The translations under genes were made by a program, and so were the position numbers. The notes beneath the pieces were generated by a model, which made no database searches, was not told where the DNA came from, and saw nothing but the letters and a program-made list of their open reading frames with translations. A stretch of DNA of 64,000 nucleotides from Plectrocnemia conspersa (taxonomy: Eukaryota > Arthropoda > Insecta > Trichoptera > Polycentropodidae). The stretch lies in contig VTFK01000056.1 in the NCBI GenBank assembly GCA_009617715.1, positions 248,001 through 312,000 on the forward strand, given 5' to 3'. Shown piece by piece: positions 49,150-61,879 of this stretch (its first letter is position 1; every line of letters starts with the position of its first letter).

Positions 49150-52100
49150 AGGAATACGATTCATCTGATGATTCGTCGGTTATTTAAACTCTAGTTTTTT
49201 GTTGTCAGCATACATTCATAATACTTGACAAATATTTATTATCTTTTCCTACAGACTTTAATATTTTAATCATTTACCCAAAGTAGATTAAATATATACA
49301 TATATATCTCGACAATGCTGTCATTAAAATTTGCCTACTAATAAGAATTTTTTACCTCAAAACATTAATTAAATTTATTATTAGTGCATCATTTTTATTT
49401 TATATTTGCTAATACGAATATTATCGTATATATATATATATATTATATTTTAGAAAACCCTTAAATGTGATTATTAAAAAACCTTTCACTGTAATATAAT
49501 AAAAGCTTATATACTGCATCGAAATACATCCTCTGGCAATCTTGTACGGTAATGTTTGAAGGCCATTTTATCTCTATTTTGCATATTAATAAGATTTTCT
49601 ATACAGACAGAATTTATAATTCAATAAAAGCGTCAACATATATTACTGCGTATTAAATATTATATATTTTACAAATTGTATGTTATATAAGCTTCTGCGT
49701 TGAGTGCACTTAAAAGTTTTACTACTGCCCAAGGTCTTTAAAAACATTTTATCTGCACTACTGCGCTTGTTTGTAACTATTACGTTTAAAGTCTTATTTA
49801 CCGCAAACGCAGTACAATAGCTATCGTGCAGCTTAATAAAATAGCAATAATTCTTATAAACGCTCTGTAAACAATTTAACAAACGTGTATGGTAAAAAAA
49901 ATCTCAGACTTGCAATTAAGTTGCATGTCATCATTTTCAGTCACGCGATCGTAGCATAGATCGGTGGGTCCGTGTTAATTTATTTTAGTTTATTTATTTT
50001 TCCGCTAGAGAGACGCATAACACGTCACTTAACCCCTTCGCTGCCCAGGTGGAGCGAGTGGGCGATCGATACCGTTCGCGTGACCCTTTGCAGGGCCATT
50101 ATAAACCCATAAACAAAGGCACGGACGCTGCTTCAACCATGACTTTGTCTGTGATGTTTGAAAAAAATGTACAGGAAGTGTATACACTGTTGATCTACTA
50201 AAAATGTCACATTTACAAATGTATTTATATTGACAAATAATTGCAAAGATACAAGAACGTTGGGAAAGACACTTTTGGAAAACGCATCATAGACATACTA
50301 TCTAATATGTTGTTTTAAGATAAAATTCTTTTTCTGGGTTGTTTCGTCCAATTCTACAATATATGGGTATCCACTTTGTAAAATCGAAATGTGGACAAAC
50401 CATTTAAATAAGTATTTTTATTGAGTTATAATTTAGTAATATTGAAGATCTTGTTATTGGCTTATTAATTATCAGTGTTATTTTAATACAACGCGTCAGA
50501 GTGTAGCTCTATTTTAATCATTTGATTTAGTACATTTCCGCGAAATTTGGAAATTAATGTGAGATCTAGGTATTTTGCCAATTTAATGTTTAATTATACA
50601 TTTTAACTTTATTCATTTTATTCTTCACTGCGACTTTTTAGTAAAATTTATAGAGAGATTTATCGAAGCATTTTTAATAATTTTAAATTTATTTTGTAGT
50701 AAATCTACCGCTTGCTATAGATTTTATGATGCGTGTGTAGAATAAAGCAATTATATCGTTTTTATGTTATTTATTATTGCAAATGTCCTAAAATTTAACC
50801 CTAGGGAACGCCATTACAATTTTAATTCATTGAATTGAATTTATTTATGAATAATACTGTCAAAATCTAATCAAAGTCAAATAACACTGCTCTTCTGGAA
50901 ATTTGAAAATAATATTGTAAGGTAAGATTTACAATAACTATTACATACATATGGCTGGAAAGTAAAATCAGGCAATAGTAATCTGTATAATAATTTCAAA
51001 AACTGTTATAAACCATTAAAATTAGGGGCTTAGTGTGTTGTTACATGATCAATCTGTCTTTTATGTATTTTTTAGAATAATGTGTTTTGAATATGTGTCA
51101 ATTAATACAATGTTCTCCCAACGCTATATATAGACAATCATTTTTGGCACGATTCTCATTGCTTAATTTTAGTCAATATTGATTCTATTTTTATTTTTTA
51201 ACGATATAATGTTTAATTGATTATCTTTTACTACTTGCAAATGAGCTATTTGACCTTTGATATAATATACGTATAGTAGCGTTAAAAAACGCATTACTTC
51301 TCAAAATCATAAAAATTCAATATCCTTGGTTGGATTCCTCGAAACTTTTATTACTTATTATTGTTTGTGCGTGGTAATCTAGTCAATTAGTCGGCAGCTT
51401 TCTTAGTTAAAATATTTATAAAAAAATATACTGCCAAATCGTTCACAAAAAAAAATCGACAATGGGGTAATCGACGAGACCAATTTCACAATTTATCGAT
51501 TATAAGCATTAGTTTTAAGCCCATTTTTTTAAATTTCGATATGCTTGCAATAAATTATATTAAGTCTAAAAATAACTAGCTTTGGTGAAGATTGAGTGAT
51601 TCTATTATACAAATGCTTTTATTTGTTAAAAAAAAACTACATGTTTCATTGCTTGTTATTAATATACTTATTGTCAGATTATTCTATCTTACGATTGACA
51701 CACACGACCAGACTTTCTCGCTTTTCCCACTAGCCAAAAACAAATCCTTTGTTAATGCCACTAAATTGGTCTGGGCCGCATAGTAATCCCATCGTTCCGA
51801 TCCCTAACGATCCAAATAGTACAACCACTAAATTCCTTTATGGAAATAATACTATAGAAATAGATACAAATCATAGTTTTATGTGAAATTTATCCATCGC
51901 GTTTATTTTTTCATGTAGTATAAGCAATTTTAAGCCATGCCTTCTCCAAGTCCGAGACAAGTTCACACGCCCACAATAAAGCACAAAAATGTTTTCTCAC
52001 GTGGCCGACACGCGAATCTCACGTTCGGTAACCATTTCCTAAAATACGTAATGCTTATTATTTTTATTATATTATTTTTCCATCATTTCTCTCAAGTTAT

Positions 52101-52470
52101 TTATACTTAATCTGAGACGATGTCGTATATAATGGTCGCGATTGTTTATCCATTACAAAACTTTACCATTGTATTTGTCTCTTAAATATTATATAAAATA
52201 CTGGTTGATTACCTATAAGTTATTCTATAAATCTATACATATGAATGAAGTAATAATAACATATTTTTTTTATGTTATGCTCTTTTCACGTGCAACATTT
52301 TCATTATATCTGTATTTTTAGACATTTACATAAAAAAAACGGTGGAGTTATTCTTAGACATTTTGCAGTGTTACTCTTAGTGATATTACTTGTTATTTTT
52401 GAAATGTCTTGTTTATAATGTTTTTAGCATATATGATAATTTATCTTGCAATAATATTAAGTTCATATGC
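49150..52470. other. Intron-like AT-rich stretch
   Basis: Holds the (TA)n run and, at 49930-50150, a GC-richer patch in which TTAACCCCTTCGCTGCCC (from about 50033) looks like a piggyBac-type start. A second short unique patch is at 51940-52040. No exon recognised. Confidence 0.35.
49427..49443. repeat. (TA)n microsatellite
   Basis: Uninterrupted TA dinucleotide run of about eight units. Confidence 0.9.
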
Positions 52471-52478
52471 CTGCACTA

Positions 52479-52628
52479 CACTCTCTGGAAGTTGGCCAAG
52501 GTTAGCCAAGGACGGAGAATATAGGGGTTACTTCGGTCGAGTTCGGTTCTACCCGCTTTAAAATCTCTCGGAAGTTGTCCGAGGTTACCGAGAACGGGAG
52601 GTAATGTGGGTGTAATTCAGTCGATTTA
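52479..52628. repeat. Tandem pair of the CTCTCTGGAAGT unit
   Basis: Two direct, diverged copies about 85 bp apart. The first starts CTCTCTGGAAGTTGGCCAAG (52481), the second CTCTCGGAAGTTGTCCGAGG (52565), and both run through ACGG-type and TTCGGTCGA/TTCAGTCGA words. The unit is also the left part of the MITE-like element at 48969-49137. No closing inverted repeat was found here. Confidence 0.65.
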
Positions 52629-52639
52629 GCCAGCTTCGA

Positions 52640-54580
52640 GCGCTTCCGAACATGTCGGCAAAAGGACTGAAGTCGGAGCTGCTCTTTCGAGCGCGAGCGG
52701 TGTGTTAAGTGACGAGAGTGAGAGAGATAATGATATGGTTTTTCGCAAACTGAGATAGAACGAGTAACTTGCTTAAATTTCAGTATGCGCGTATGCGTCC
52801 TATGGTTAACACGCATGTCGAGCGCTGCATCGTGGTTCTGTGGTCAAGTTATAATACCACATTCTTATCGGAGATTTCAACAGACTCTTACCGACATCTT
52901 TTATCATATTTTAGGGCATCAAAAGTGATTAATTATATTTTTAATAGTACATTCTTCTAACAGATATTTTTTTTCATATAAAATTAAATAATTAGTGGTA
53001 CTTGATTTTATTAAAAAAAATCGTTTCGAATATCCTTATGTATTTTCCTAGATCGGTGTATATAAATGTCACACCATAAGGAATTCTTATTTAGAATCTA
53101 TGGCGACAAATTTTAGGATAGTCACAGATGTGGTGTTCGTATTCTGAAGTATCATTTGTATGCCTTGTGGCATTTTGCATAAGCCGACAAAGATTTTGCG
53201 TAAATTGAATATTTACGACCGAAAAGTTTTCACTGATATTGTATTGGTGAGTGCCCACACAAACTTTTATAATTATCAGTAGCGTTATTTTAATAAAATG
53301 ACAATTTAAAAATTGCGATTATTTGGCACATTTTTCGATCGCGCGCAAATATGCCATCTGTACGTGACATAAACCGCCGTCCGGACGTCAGCAACAGCTC
53401 TTAAAAAATCAAATTTATATAAGCTGTTAGTTCAACATATTAATTAAATTATTGCTATTAAAAAAATTTTAATATACTATAAATATATTTATAATTAATA
53501 AACTGATATTATATGTGAAAGCATTACACGTGCTAACTTGGAGAATTCAACGTTGATCATAAATCTAGTGAGTGCTTGCTCAACAATTCCTATATGCTAT
53601 AGTTATAGTTCACATATACCTTCACGTATATTATAACGCTCTCGTGCGTGCGGACGTATTAATTTCGTTAGTTGAACAAACTCAGCTTCAGTTTCCAACA
53701 ATCAGGATAAACGTCCTGATGAATTTGTGGAGCGTGATGTCAGTTTGTTGCAACGTCAAAGGCAGACGTTTGGTGCTAATTTACAAATTTTGATTGTAAT
53801 TGAATTAGTATGTGTATATACAACGGAAGTTGAGATCAACTTTTAGTCGTTTGTCATGGAAAACAATAAACCTATAAATTTGCGCGATACTCGGCAATAC
53901 AATGAAACATTTAAAGTTAGATCAAACACGCACATATGCGGTATTTTGCATAACGGGCCGAAATATGATTAAAATAAATTATACGGCACGTGCGTTAATT
54001 TTTTACAATTTGTACAATAATGAATTTTTATGTTTATTTATTTTTAATATACTGTACTGCATAACATAGTTTTTAAATCGTATTAAAGATTTTAAGTGAC
54101 TGCTTAGCTGGTTAAGATCAGAAGATTAAAGTGAAAATTGATTTTCAATATCGTGCGGATTGATTTGGAACTTTGTTCCAAGTCGGAAGCGAAGTAGACA
54201 GGTATTGTCATAATTGCATGATCTTGTATTTTTAGCAGTTTTAAAATATTACAAACAATATGAAAATTTGTATTGCTTGTTGATAGATTTAAAAATGATT
54301 GCAGTCTTATCGTTCAGTCCGAAAAAAGCAACATTTTTTTTAATTTACCTGAAAAATCACTAGAGCTATTATATATTGAGTATCTGTAATATATTTTAGA
54401 GAAAAAGTTTTCTACAAGTGAAATTGTATATGCACCGAAAAAATTGTTTTTAGCTAGTATACTAAAAACTGTTACATCTGTAAAAAACCAAATGGATGCT
54501 TTAAGAAATTAATATCAATTCTAGTACACGTTCTCGATATTTAATAATACATTTTTTTTAATACATAAAAGCTAAGCGCA
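52640..54580. other. Unassigned stretch with GC-richer patches
   Basis: 52640-52900 is GC-richer and may belong to the repeat before it. 53330-53400 contains the palindrome CGTCCGGACG. Near 54165-54181 the 7 bp inverted repeat TTGGAAC/GTTCCAA precedes GTAGACAG|GTATTG, a possible donor. No coding exon can be supported. Confidence 0.3.
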
Positions 54581-54589
54581 TACATCACA

Positions 54590-55120
54590 TACTTTTCCCA
54601 AGAGTTTAAAAGCTCGTCGATTAAAATATTCAAATTTCCTCCGCGTCCCGAATGAAAATCGCCCTTTTTACGACATCGCGAATTTTCCGAACTTTCCGTC
54701 GGCAAAAAAACAAAAATCGTAAAACTGGGTCGTGCCCATTAAATTTTAAAAATATATCTCTCCATCCTTAAATGACACCAGCCCAAAGAGATCGACCTTT
54801 TCGACCGTTTTAATCTTACTCTTGAATTACAAGGGTCTCGAGATTAATTTTACCGTTTATTTAACGGCACATTTTAATACATACACTAAACGACACTCAT
54901 ACGTTTTATTTACACGTCATTGTGTGTCTAAATTAAAATAGATGTCTGTACTACATACATGTCAAAACGATAAATAAGCGGTTAATCGCTTTTCCGATAC
55001 CGTGGCAATTTTTGTATCGTTTCGCTGCGGAAAAACCGGTTTTTCAAAACAACAACTAATTTTACGATTAGGGCAATTTAGATAAGTGGTGCGTATGAGC
55101 TTAGTTCGATATCCAATTCA
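54590..55120. other. GC-richer unique island, possible regulatory DNA
   Basis: Composition clearly differs from its flanks and it has CG-containing words throughout (CCGCGTCCCG, GATCGACC, CCGTCGGC). Stops occur in all frames and no copy exists elsewhere in the window. Possible enhancer, by composition only. Confidence 0.3.
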
Positions 55121-55129
55121 TGCAATTTA

Positions 55130-56840
55130 AATAAATACAATATTAATATAACACCCCGAATAAATTATTTTTATTGTGTTTTTAGTATTTTTATTTAAAT
55201 CAACATCTAGATAAAATGAGCTCATATTTCGCCCGAAGCTTGAAACTCTAAATTAATTATAGCGTATATTTGAGCCGGTCTTTTTTCGTCGTCGCTTTCG
55301 ATTTCTAGTGAAAAAGCTCACCACCGAAACCTTATCCTACAATAACAGTATAGCAAATTAGATTCTTTCACCCTTCCATGAATAATTCACTACCCTCAGT
55401 TAACCGTTATCGTTTGCATCACGTGTTGAATTTGAATATTTGCCGCTGTTCTTTAAATTTCACCCACGAAAAGCTTTAAATCATCTGTGGGTTTCGTGAT
55501 GAAAATTAATAAATTATATTATAAAACAATGTTTGTGATTAATGGAGTTTTCGGTACACCGCGATTACTTACGCTGCGGTATATTCATAATATTGTAAGC
55601 CTTATATACAAAATAATTACATTATAATTTGTAAAATTCGGTTTTTTGTTTGTCTGCCTTACTAAAAATATAAATTTAATATAAAAAATATACAGTGAAT
55701 TTCTAGACTAATGCATTTTTATGGTAATATATACGTAGATATCACAAAATAATATTGAAATGTTATTCGAATAATTATATAAATATCCTTAACTAATAGC
55801 TTTCATAAACAAGCAATGCTTGTGTCAATCAATGTAAAAGTCCATAAAATAAATTTCTCTATTTATAAGATAATGCCAGTTGCAGCACGCACATTTTACT
55901 TAATTGACAATATAATAGGCGAAGGAGAAGCTACTAGTTTGTTTTAAATTAACTGAATCGAAATAAACACATCCAATGCCAATTAACAATAATGTGATTG
56001 AATTGACTTACATTAAAAATGCTTTTCTCGTGATCAATTTTGTATCATAATGTCACGAGGAGAACATTAAAAATAACACACAACAGTGCTAAATTACCTA
56101 AAATGATTTTTTTGGAATTGGTACCCATTGGTGTGACTTTTGTTGCTACTTAAACTCCAAAAACTGATAATAGTTTATTGTACAACATATGTATATAAAT
56201 TATGCTGCGGAATATTATTGGCAAGGTTTGAGGCTATTTATTATGGTTGTCGATGATTCGGTTGATGCCGCTGTCTTGTGTGAGAGTAGGTATCGTGGTC
56301 GTCGTTGATTTCCAGACGTGATCAAATGTCACATCCTTTGCAGAATCATTGACATACAGCCACTAAATCACATTAGGTTCAACTACACCTCTAAAAATCA
56401 TTCCCACTGGATTTTTCATTTTTTTTCGGGATATTTAAAGCAGCTAAGTTGAATTAAAATTGAATTTATGTAACATTTAATCTGTTCTAATAATAAATTT
56501 CAATTAACATTTTTCTTACGCTAACCAGTCAAATATCTGGACTCTTTTATATTATGATCTAAAGACCATAGACCTGAAAGAAAATATAGTTATTGCTTAA
56601 TATGAATTGCACTAAAATACCCGCTCAATCAACAATTTTTCTACACTTATAAATATATAAAAAAAAAGTCTAATCAAACAAAAAAAGTTAATTATAGTCA
56701 AAATCTAATTATACGTATAATCTATTTATATTATAATTTCTATTTAAATATCTGATCACTATATTTAGATTAAAACCATTTAACATTAAAAAATAAGGAG
56801 AGATTATTCGGAATTAGATTTTTCTTAGAAAATAATCAGC
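55130..56840. other. AT-rich sequence, nothing recognised
   Basis: No coding sequence or repeat with a partner was identified. A small less AT-rich patch is at 56240-56350. Confidence 0.35.
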
Positions 56841-56847
56841 GAAATTT

Positions 56848-57300
56848 ACATTTACATTGTAAAAATGTAAATGTACGTGCATCGACCGCTTTCACCAGGG
56901 GTGGTCGGTTAGTGGGCTACCATTCTAAAAATAATCCTTGTTCAACACAAAAGAGTTGCGTTCGCTAAACCCGCACTTTATTCTCACCTGAGTACACCCA
57001 GCTGAGAATTGTTTTAAAGATTCGCTGTTCTGTGCCTTACCTCCGCCTGTCGTTCGTGAAATATCGCAGTTGAATAAGCGACGGAATGAATGAACTCCAG
57101 ACAATGGTTACGCCATAGTGGGCAAAGTTAATGGGCCACGAAGTTGAAACGCCGGCCGTTGAAAGTTGCAGTGGCGACATTTGAAAAACTGGTTGGAACC
57201 GTCAGATGACCTCTTTAAAGGACCTGGCCATAGCAGTGCCAATTTGGCTTTGTGCTTTAACCAAGGCAACGATTTATTGATGTGAGGTGACACCGTTATC
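56848..57300. other. GC-rich patch preceded by a hairpin, probable transposon remains
   Basis: An 11 bp perfect inverted repeat (ACATTTACATT, 56848-56858, and 56864-56874) is followed by a GC-rich block, strongest at 57050-57270. Its translations in several frames have stops and no motif I can name. The sharp base-composition edges suggest an inserted, decayed element. Confidence 0.35.
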
Positions 57301-57559
57301 CATCAAATAAAAATAAACCTTTATGGGTGGTGACCTGGAAAAACTTATGTGGTAATATTTTTTTAATAAATATACATACAAAAAGTATTCTAGGAAATTT
57401 TGTATATAACAATCTTGCTTCAGCATTATAAACATCCTTATTATGACATTTTGATTACCGTATCGCAAATGTTTACTAGTATTATACATATGTTTTTGCG
57501 GTACAAGCAATAAACTTTATTTTTTTTCCTGCTTACCCTAAGTTTTTTCAGGAAAGAGT

Positions 57560-57760
57560 ACTAAATATATCGCTTAAATAGCGTCTACTCAATGAAGCGC
57601 TTTTTAAAGTTGCCTAAGATTGGTTTTGACAATCCGTCAATGCTCGGCGACTTTCAGCTGCGTGCTTTTGAGTGACCTAAAGAGTCGCGATCGCGTCCCT
57701 TGTTCTTACCTGTCTCGGCGCTTCATAACGAGCTCGCCAAACACGAGGATTTTTTAGTAA
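57560..57760. other. GC-richer patch with a strong minus-strand splice donor
   Basis: On the minus strand, AAGCGCCGAGACAG|GTAAGAAC is a near-consensus donor (GT at 57709-57708). The preceding ATG allows only ATGAAGCGCCGAGACAG in frame. It could be a short first exon of a minus-strand gene or a chance match in a unique GC-richer patch. Confidence 0.25.
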
Positions 57761-58339
57761 TAGCTATGAAAACCTGGAAAATAATATGTGTGGTGGTACA
57801 AGAAGTGCACCGTAATTGTTATTATATATTTTAAATAGTTAATGATATAATTTTTTTGATCGAATAAAAGTCAAAATGACATATGTAAGTCAAGATGGTC
57901 AGATTAGTAATATATGTATAAATTAAAATGAAATAAAATACAATTATCATAGTCCCTTGTGAATCGCGGATGGGTTTATATGTAACAAATCGAATTATAT
58001 CTAATATTTTTTTATGTCTCACAAGTATTTTTGAAGGCATAATGGCTTTTGATTTAATTAATATATTTGTGCATTAAGTTATTTTATATCTGTTTATACA
58101 AAAGATCAAAGTTTTAATCTAAAAATACGTATAGAGAATTTTATTTTTTGATTGACTTATATAACCTTAATAACATATTTTTATTTATTTAGTTTTTAGA
58201 CATAGCGTATTTAAAAAAAATAACTCAAAAAACTGTCGAGTTTGACTGCCCTGACACTCACAAAATCAAGGACATTCTTCGCACGCGTGTCACGCGCTCT
58301 TGTTTACAAACAAAATATAATGTCATTTCATTTACAAAA

Positions 58340-58415
58340 TACAGTTAAAAGAACCTAGTATCAAATTTTGTATGAGTCCCCCCTATAACGTAGTATTCCT
58401 ATAACGAAGTCCCAA
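58340..58415 (+). mobile_element. pogo-like terminal fragment (copy B)
   Basis: TACAGTTAAAAGAACC leads into TCAAATTTTGTATGAGTCCC and CCTATAACGTAGTATTCC, TATAACGAAGTCCC. Apart from a deletion near the start, it matches the reverse complement of 34384-34490, showing that both belong to one family. Confidence 0.5.
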
Positions 58416-58989
58416 TAACACTAATTTATAATATATTTTTTTCAATCTACTATTTTAGAAGCATATAAATAATGCATTTAAATTTAGCCCATTGACTTAT
58501 TATTATTCATGTGTTTATGAAATATAGTTATATTTCTCTTTCTATATGATGAAAATTCAGGGAATATGAACATGACCGTATTTTAATAATTTAATACTAA
58601 TATTATAAAATGTACGAAACACGATGCCTAAAATTGATTTTTATTTAGTTATCTGATTCTTATGTGTTATATATTACTGATTTTTCCTAATGCCTAAATT
58701 TCACACAAGTTTTTTTAAATGGAAGCATTGTATTTTACTCTAAATTAGTTTCTTGTTTCAACGCAGCGTTCCTTTGATCTCGCTACGAGGAAGTAATCTA
58801 GTTAATGTATATAGAGACTTCCACAAACGATTTCAGTGTGACATTCTAACGGAAATATTAACTTTCCATACATGTAAACAATATCAACATGTAAGCAGAA
58901 TAATTTAACTCTCTGTATGATCGGATATTATTATGAATATATTTATATTTATTTAATATTGTATAACTAATATATAATATTTTTTTCAG

Positions 58990-59037
58990 GTATTTAATGC
59001 TAATCCAGAACAATGCGCACGCGTACGATTGACCACA
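58990..59037 (+). CDS. Candidate 48 bp micro-exon, unidentified
   Basis: A well-formed acceptor (branch-like ACTAAT, then TATTTTTTTCAG) is followed by exactly 16 open codons, VFNANPEQCARVRLTT, and a fair donor ACA|GTAAAT. Phase is 0 at both ends, the same as the end of the 18.3 kb exon, and the block is richer in CG than its flanks. It would be a skippable cassette exon. The product is unrecognised, and the distance from 18.3 kb (40 kb) is large but not unusual for a long-intron insect gene. Confidence 0.35.
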
Positions 59038-59039
59038 GT

Positions 59040-60740
59040 AAATATGCACATCATTTTTTATTATTTTTAATTTAATACTTATTATTGGGGTCGTAAAAAC
59101 TACATCAAAGCTCAAAAGCATTGTAAGCCTCGACAAACACAAAAAAATTACATGCGTGACACATGGAAACCCTTTGCGTATTTTAACGTTACCTGTCAAC
59201 CCCCCTACTCATTGTCTCTTTTTTCACTTTTTATGAATGTTTACGATGTTAATTTATCATACGAACGCGAGGCTCGTGCTAATATAAATGTTTAATCGCG
59301 CATGACACATTTTTTGAATAATTAAAGAACCTTTTTGGCAATAATGACACAAAATTGTATAAAAACACATGTGCCTCTAGAATTTAGACGTTGCACGTAT
59401 TTCTATGCATTACGTTACTAATTCTAGACTTCAAAGTCGTATTATTTAATATGGTTTCTTTACTCTGTTACTAGTTTTTCTACCCTTTAATTAAATATTT
59501 TTATCAATAGAACTAGCTGTCGGTACTTCACTGTCATGAGGTACCGAAGCTAGTGAGTGTGCGAATACCGGACCCTCAACTTTTTGAGTATAATAATATA
59601 TTGTATTTACATATATTTATATTACATATATTTTTTTATTGAATGAAGTGAAAATAAAAAACAATCTTGATTATGAAAAACATCGAGAATCCACAATAAC
59701 TAATTACAACCTTCCTTAAATATTGTTTTGTTTATCTCTTGATGGTTATTGGTTATAAAAAGTTATGTAATTGCGAATATATATTTTATATATTACATAC
59801 TTGTGTATATTAAAATTTTGAAAATATATTAAACAGGAAGGAAAGATTTAATTACTCTAAAATTACAAACAGATTTATATAGGTGTCCGTTGAGTATAAG
59901 AGACAACAATCGAGGCTCTTGAATATAATATAGATGATTTTACAATAAAGTAATCTATCCAACGAACCCGTACAAAAAAATCTATAGGAATATATAAGAA
60001 TACAGAATATATTATTATATTCTCAATAATTTCATTATACGAATATTATTCATACTACTTGTAAAGTATTTGTTCGTAAATATTGTGAATTAATAAAAAA
60101 ACAGCTCGTTTTTTGACATAAAATAATACATGATAGCCTATAAATAAGTTTTGATTCAAAAAAATTTAATTTGTCCTACATATTGCAAAAATGTATGAGT
60201 TCAGTATCAGTATATTTTAATTATTACATCAGCTCTATTTTTATTGCGAAAATAATGACTTAGTATTGCTTCCTGTTTCTTTTTGAATACTTAAAAATTA
60301 GAATTTACAATAATACTCCCGGATCCCAGAGCTTAAAAAAATAATAGGTAGTTATGGTAGCAACTTGTCGTGATGAATAATTTAAGTGCCGTACACTTAA
60401 CGGTTTACGTTTAGACAGTGCATTTTTAAGAACTAATTTTTTTTGACTGTACAACGTTGCATAATAAATATTTTGTAATAATAAACCATATTAATCTTGA
60501 CTTTATAGAGCATTATGTATATACCAAACATTAAATGTATCTTCTGAAATTAATTTAAATATAATATAACAGGATTCAGGCTTCATGATTAGAGAAATGA
60601 TTAAGTACAATAATAAATATATACATATATTCTATAATATTTTCCTATTTTAAATCTAGAAAGGTTCTTCAAATATATATAGAAATAATGCGTTTAAAAA
60701 TAGATAAAATATTTCAACATATTTTTTTTTCATCTTTTAC
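59040..60740. other. AT-rich sequence with one hairpin
   Basis: At 59512-59554 the arms CTAGCTGTCGGTACTTC and GAGGTACCGAAGCTAG pair with one bulge. Otherwise strongly AT-rich without exon signals. Confidence 0.4.
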
Positions 60741-60744
60741 ACCT

Positions 60745-60811
60745 CACCTCAAAATAGTATAAAATCTACCGCCGTACATGTACGGCGTTACTCCTCAAAG
60801 AGTAATGTTAA
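60745..60811 (-). mobile_element. piggyBac-like terminal fragment with perfect palindrome (copy B)
   Basis: On the minus strand a TTAA (60811-60808) is followed after five bases by CTCTTTGAGGAGTA. The perfect 16 bp palindrome GCCGTACATGTACGGC (60771-60786) and TTTTGAGG come next, the same order as at 16693-16755. The five extra bases after TTAA mean the true end is uncertain. Confidence 0.5.
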
Positions 60812-60814
60812 CTA

Positions 60815-61390
60815 TTTTTTTATTTTTTTAAATGATAAGTTTTATTGTTTATTTTCTATAACATATAGTTTTGAGTATATGAACCTGTATTCATTATCAA
60901 ATGTATACAGTATTTTACGATGTTTCACAAATTTACGAATATATTTGTAAATTTATAAAAAATAGATAATAACTTGTGTGAAATAAGTGTGTTAAAACTG
61001 ATATATATCGACTTTATAAATAATTTTAAGTAATTAATTTCAAAATTATATTACAGTTTTAATACCAATTATGTACAAAATACTATTCACATCAAAACAA
61101 TTTAAATGAATATAATGTCCTTTTATGAGGCAGCAAAATTAATAAAATAATGTACATGAATTATATCGGAATGTAAAGACATATTTAGAACACTTACTTA
61201 GTTATATTTTAACATACAAAGCATTTTCTGAACCTTGGAACGAATAAATCTGAAGATGTAGATGAAAGAGGCCTAATTGCGATTAAGTATCACATATTCT
61301 CTTTCAAATCTCACCAAAGCACAAATTACGCATGATTACTTTTTTCAATACAATATATTATATATATATGTAAAATTCTACTTTATTTTT
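60815..61390. other. AT-rich sequence, nothing recognised
   Basis: No exon-like sequence, no repeat partner. Confidence 0.4.
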
Positions 61391-61391
61391 A

Positions 61392-61870
61392 TTATATAAT
61401 TTTACTCTTCGAAGGCGCACAAATCGATTCTTCGGAAAAATCATTTCGCAAAACGGCTCTTTTGTTATTGTTTTTTTTTTTTTTTTGCAATTCACTTTCG
61501 TTGCGCGAACCTTCGGTCGTTTGTTTCGAATTTTCCACATTCGCGTCCGTCGCTTTTGTGCTCCAAATCAAATTAATAAGGCTCTGCACACAAAAGGACC
61601 GCCTCGAAAGTCTCATCGTCGGCCTTAATGTGCTCAAATAACGAGCCCACGCGCTCCGACTCTTGCTGGACGTGTGTATGTGGCTTTTGTCAGAGAAGAT
61701 GTGCCAAACTATCCGAATATCCTCTGCTCTTTGACTATAATATATCTCCTCTCACCATATTTGTGTCCCATAGAAAATCTAGACTCGTTGCGAATTACAT
61801 ATTAAAGGAATATGCTACGATAGTCACAAAGCAAGTTCCTTTCTTTGTCCGCAGAATCAAATAGCCTTCA
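61392..61870. other. GC-richer unique island with open frames on both strands
   Basis: The minus strand is open for 81 codons (61392-61637), reading through a 16-base T run as Lys codons, and includes KATDANVENSKQTTEGSRN. The plus strand is open at 61628-61864. Neither has a known motif. Conserved regulatory DNA, a 3' exon or a decayed element are all possible. Confidence 0.3.
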
Positions 61871-61879
61871 ATACAATTA

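Noticed and set aside
49427..49443. Possible origin or structural element
   Set aside because: A plain TA microsatellite; nothing else supports a special role.
58858..59199. 113-codon minus-strand frame
   Set aside because: Covers the candidate plus-strand micro-exon in antisense; Ile, Tyr, Leu and Ser rich, no motif.
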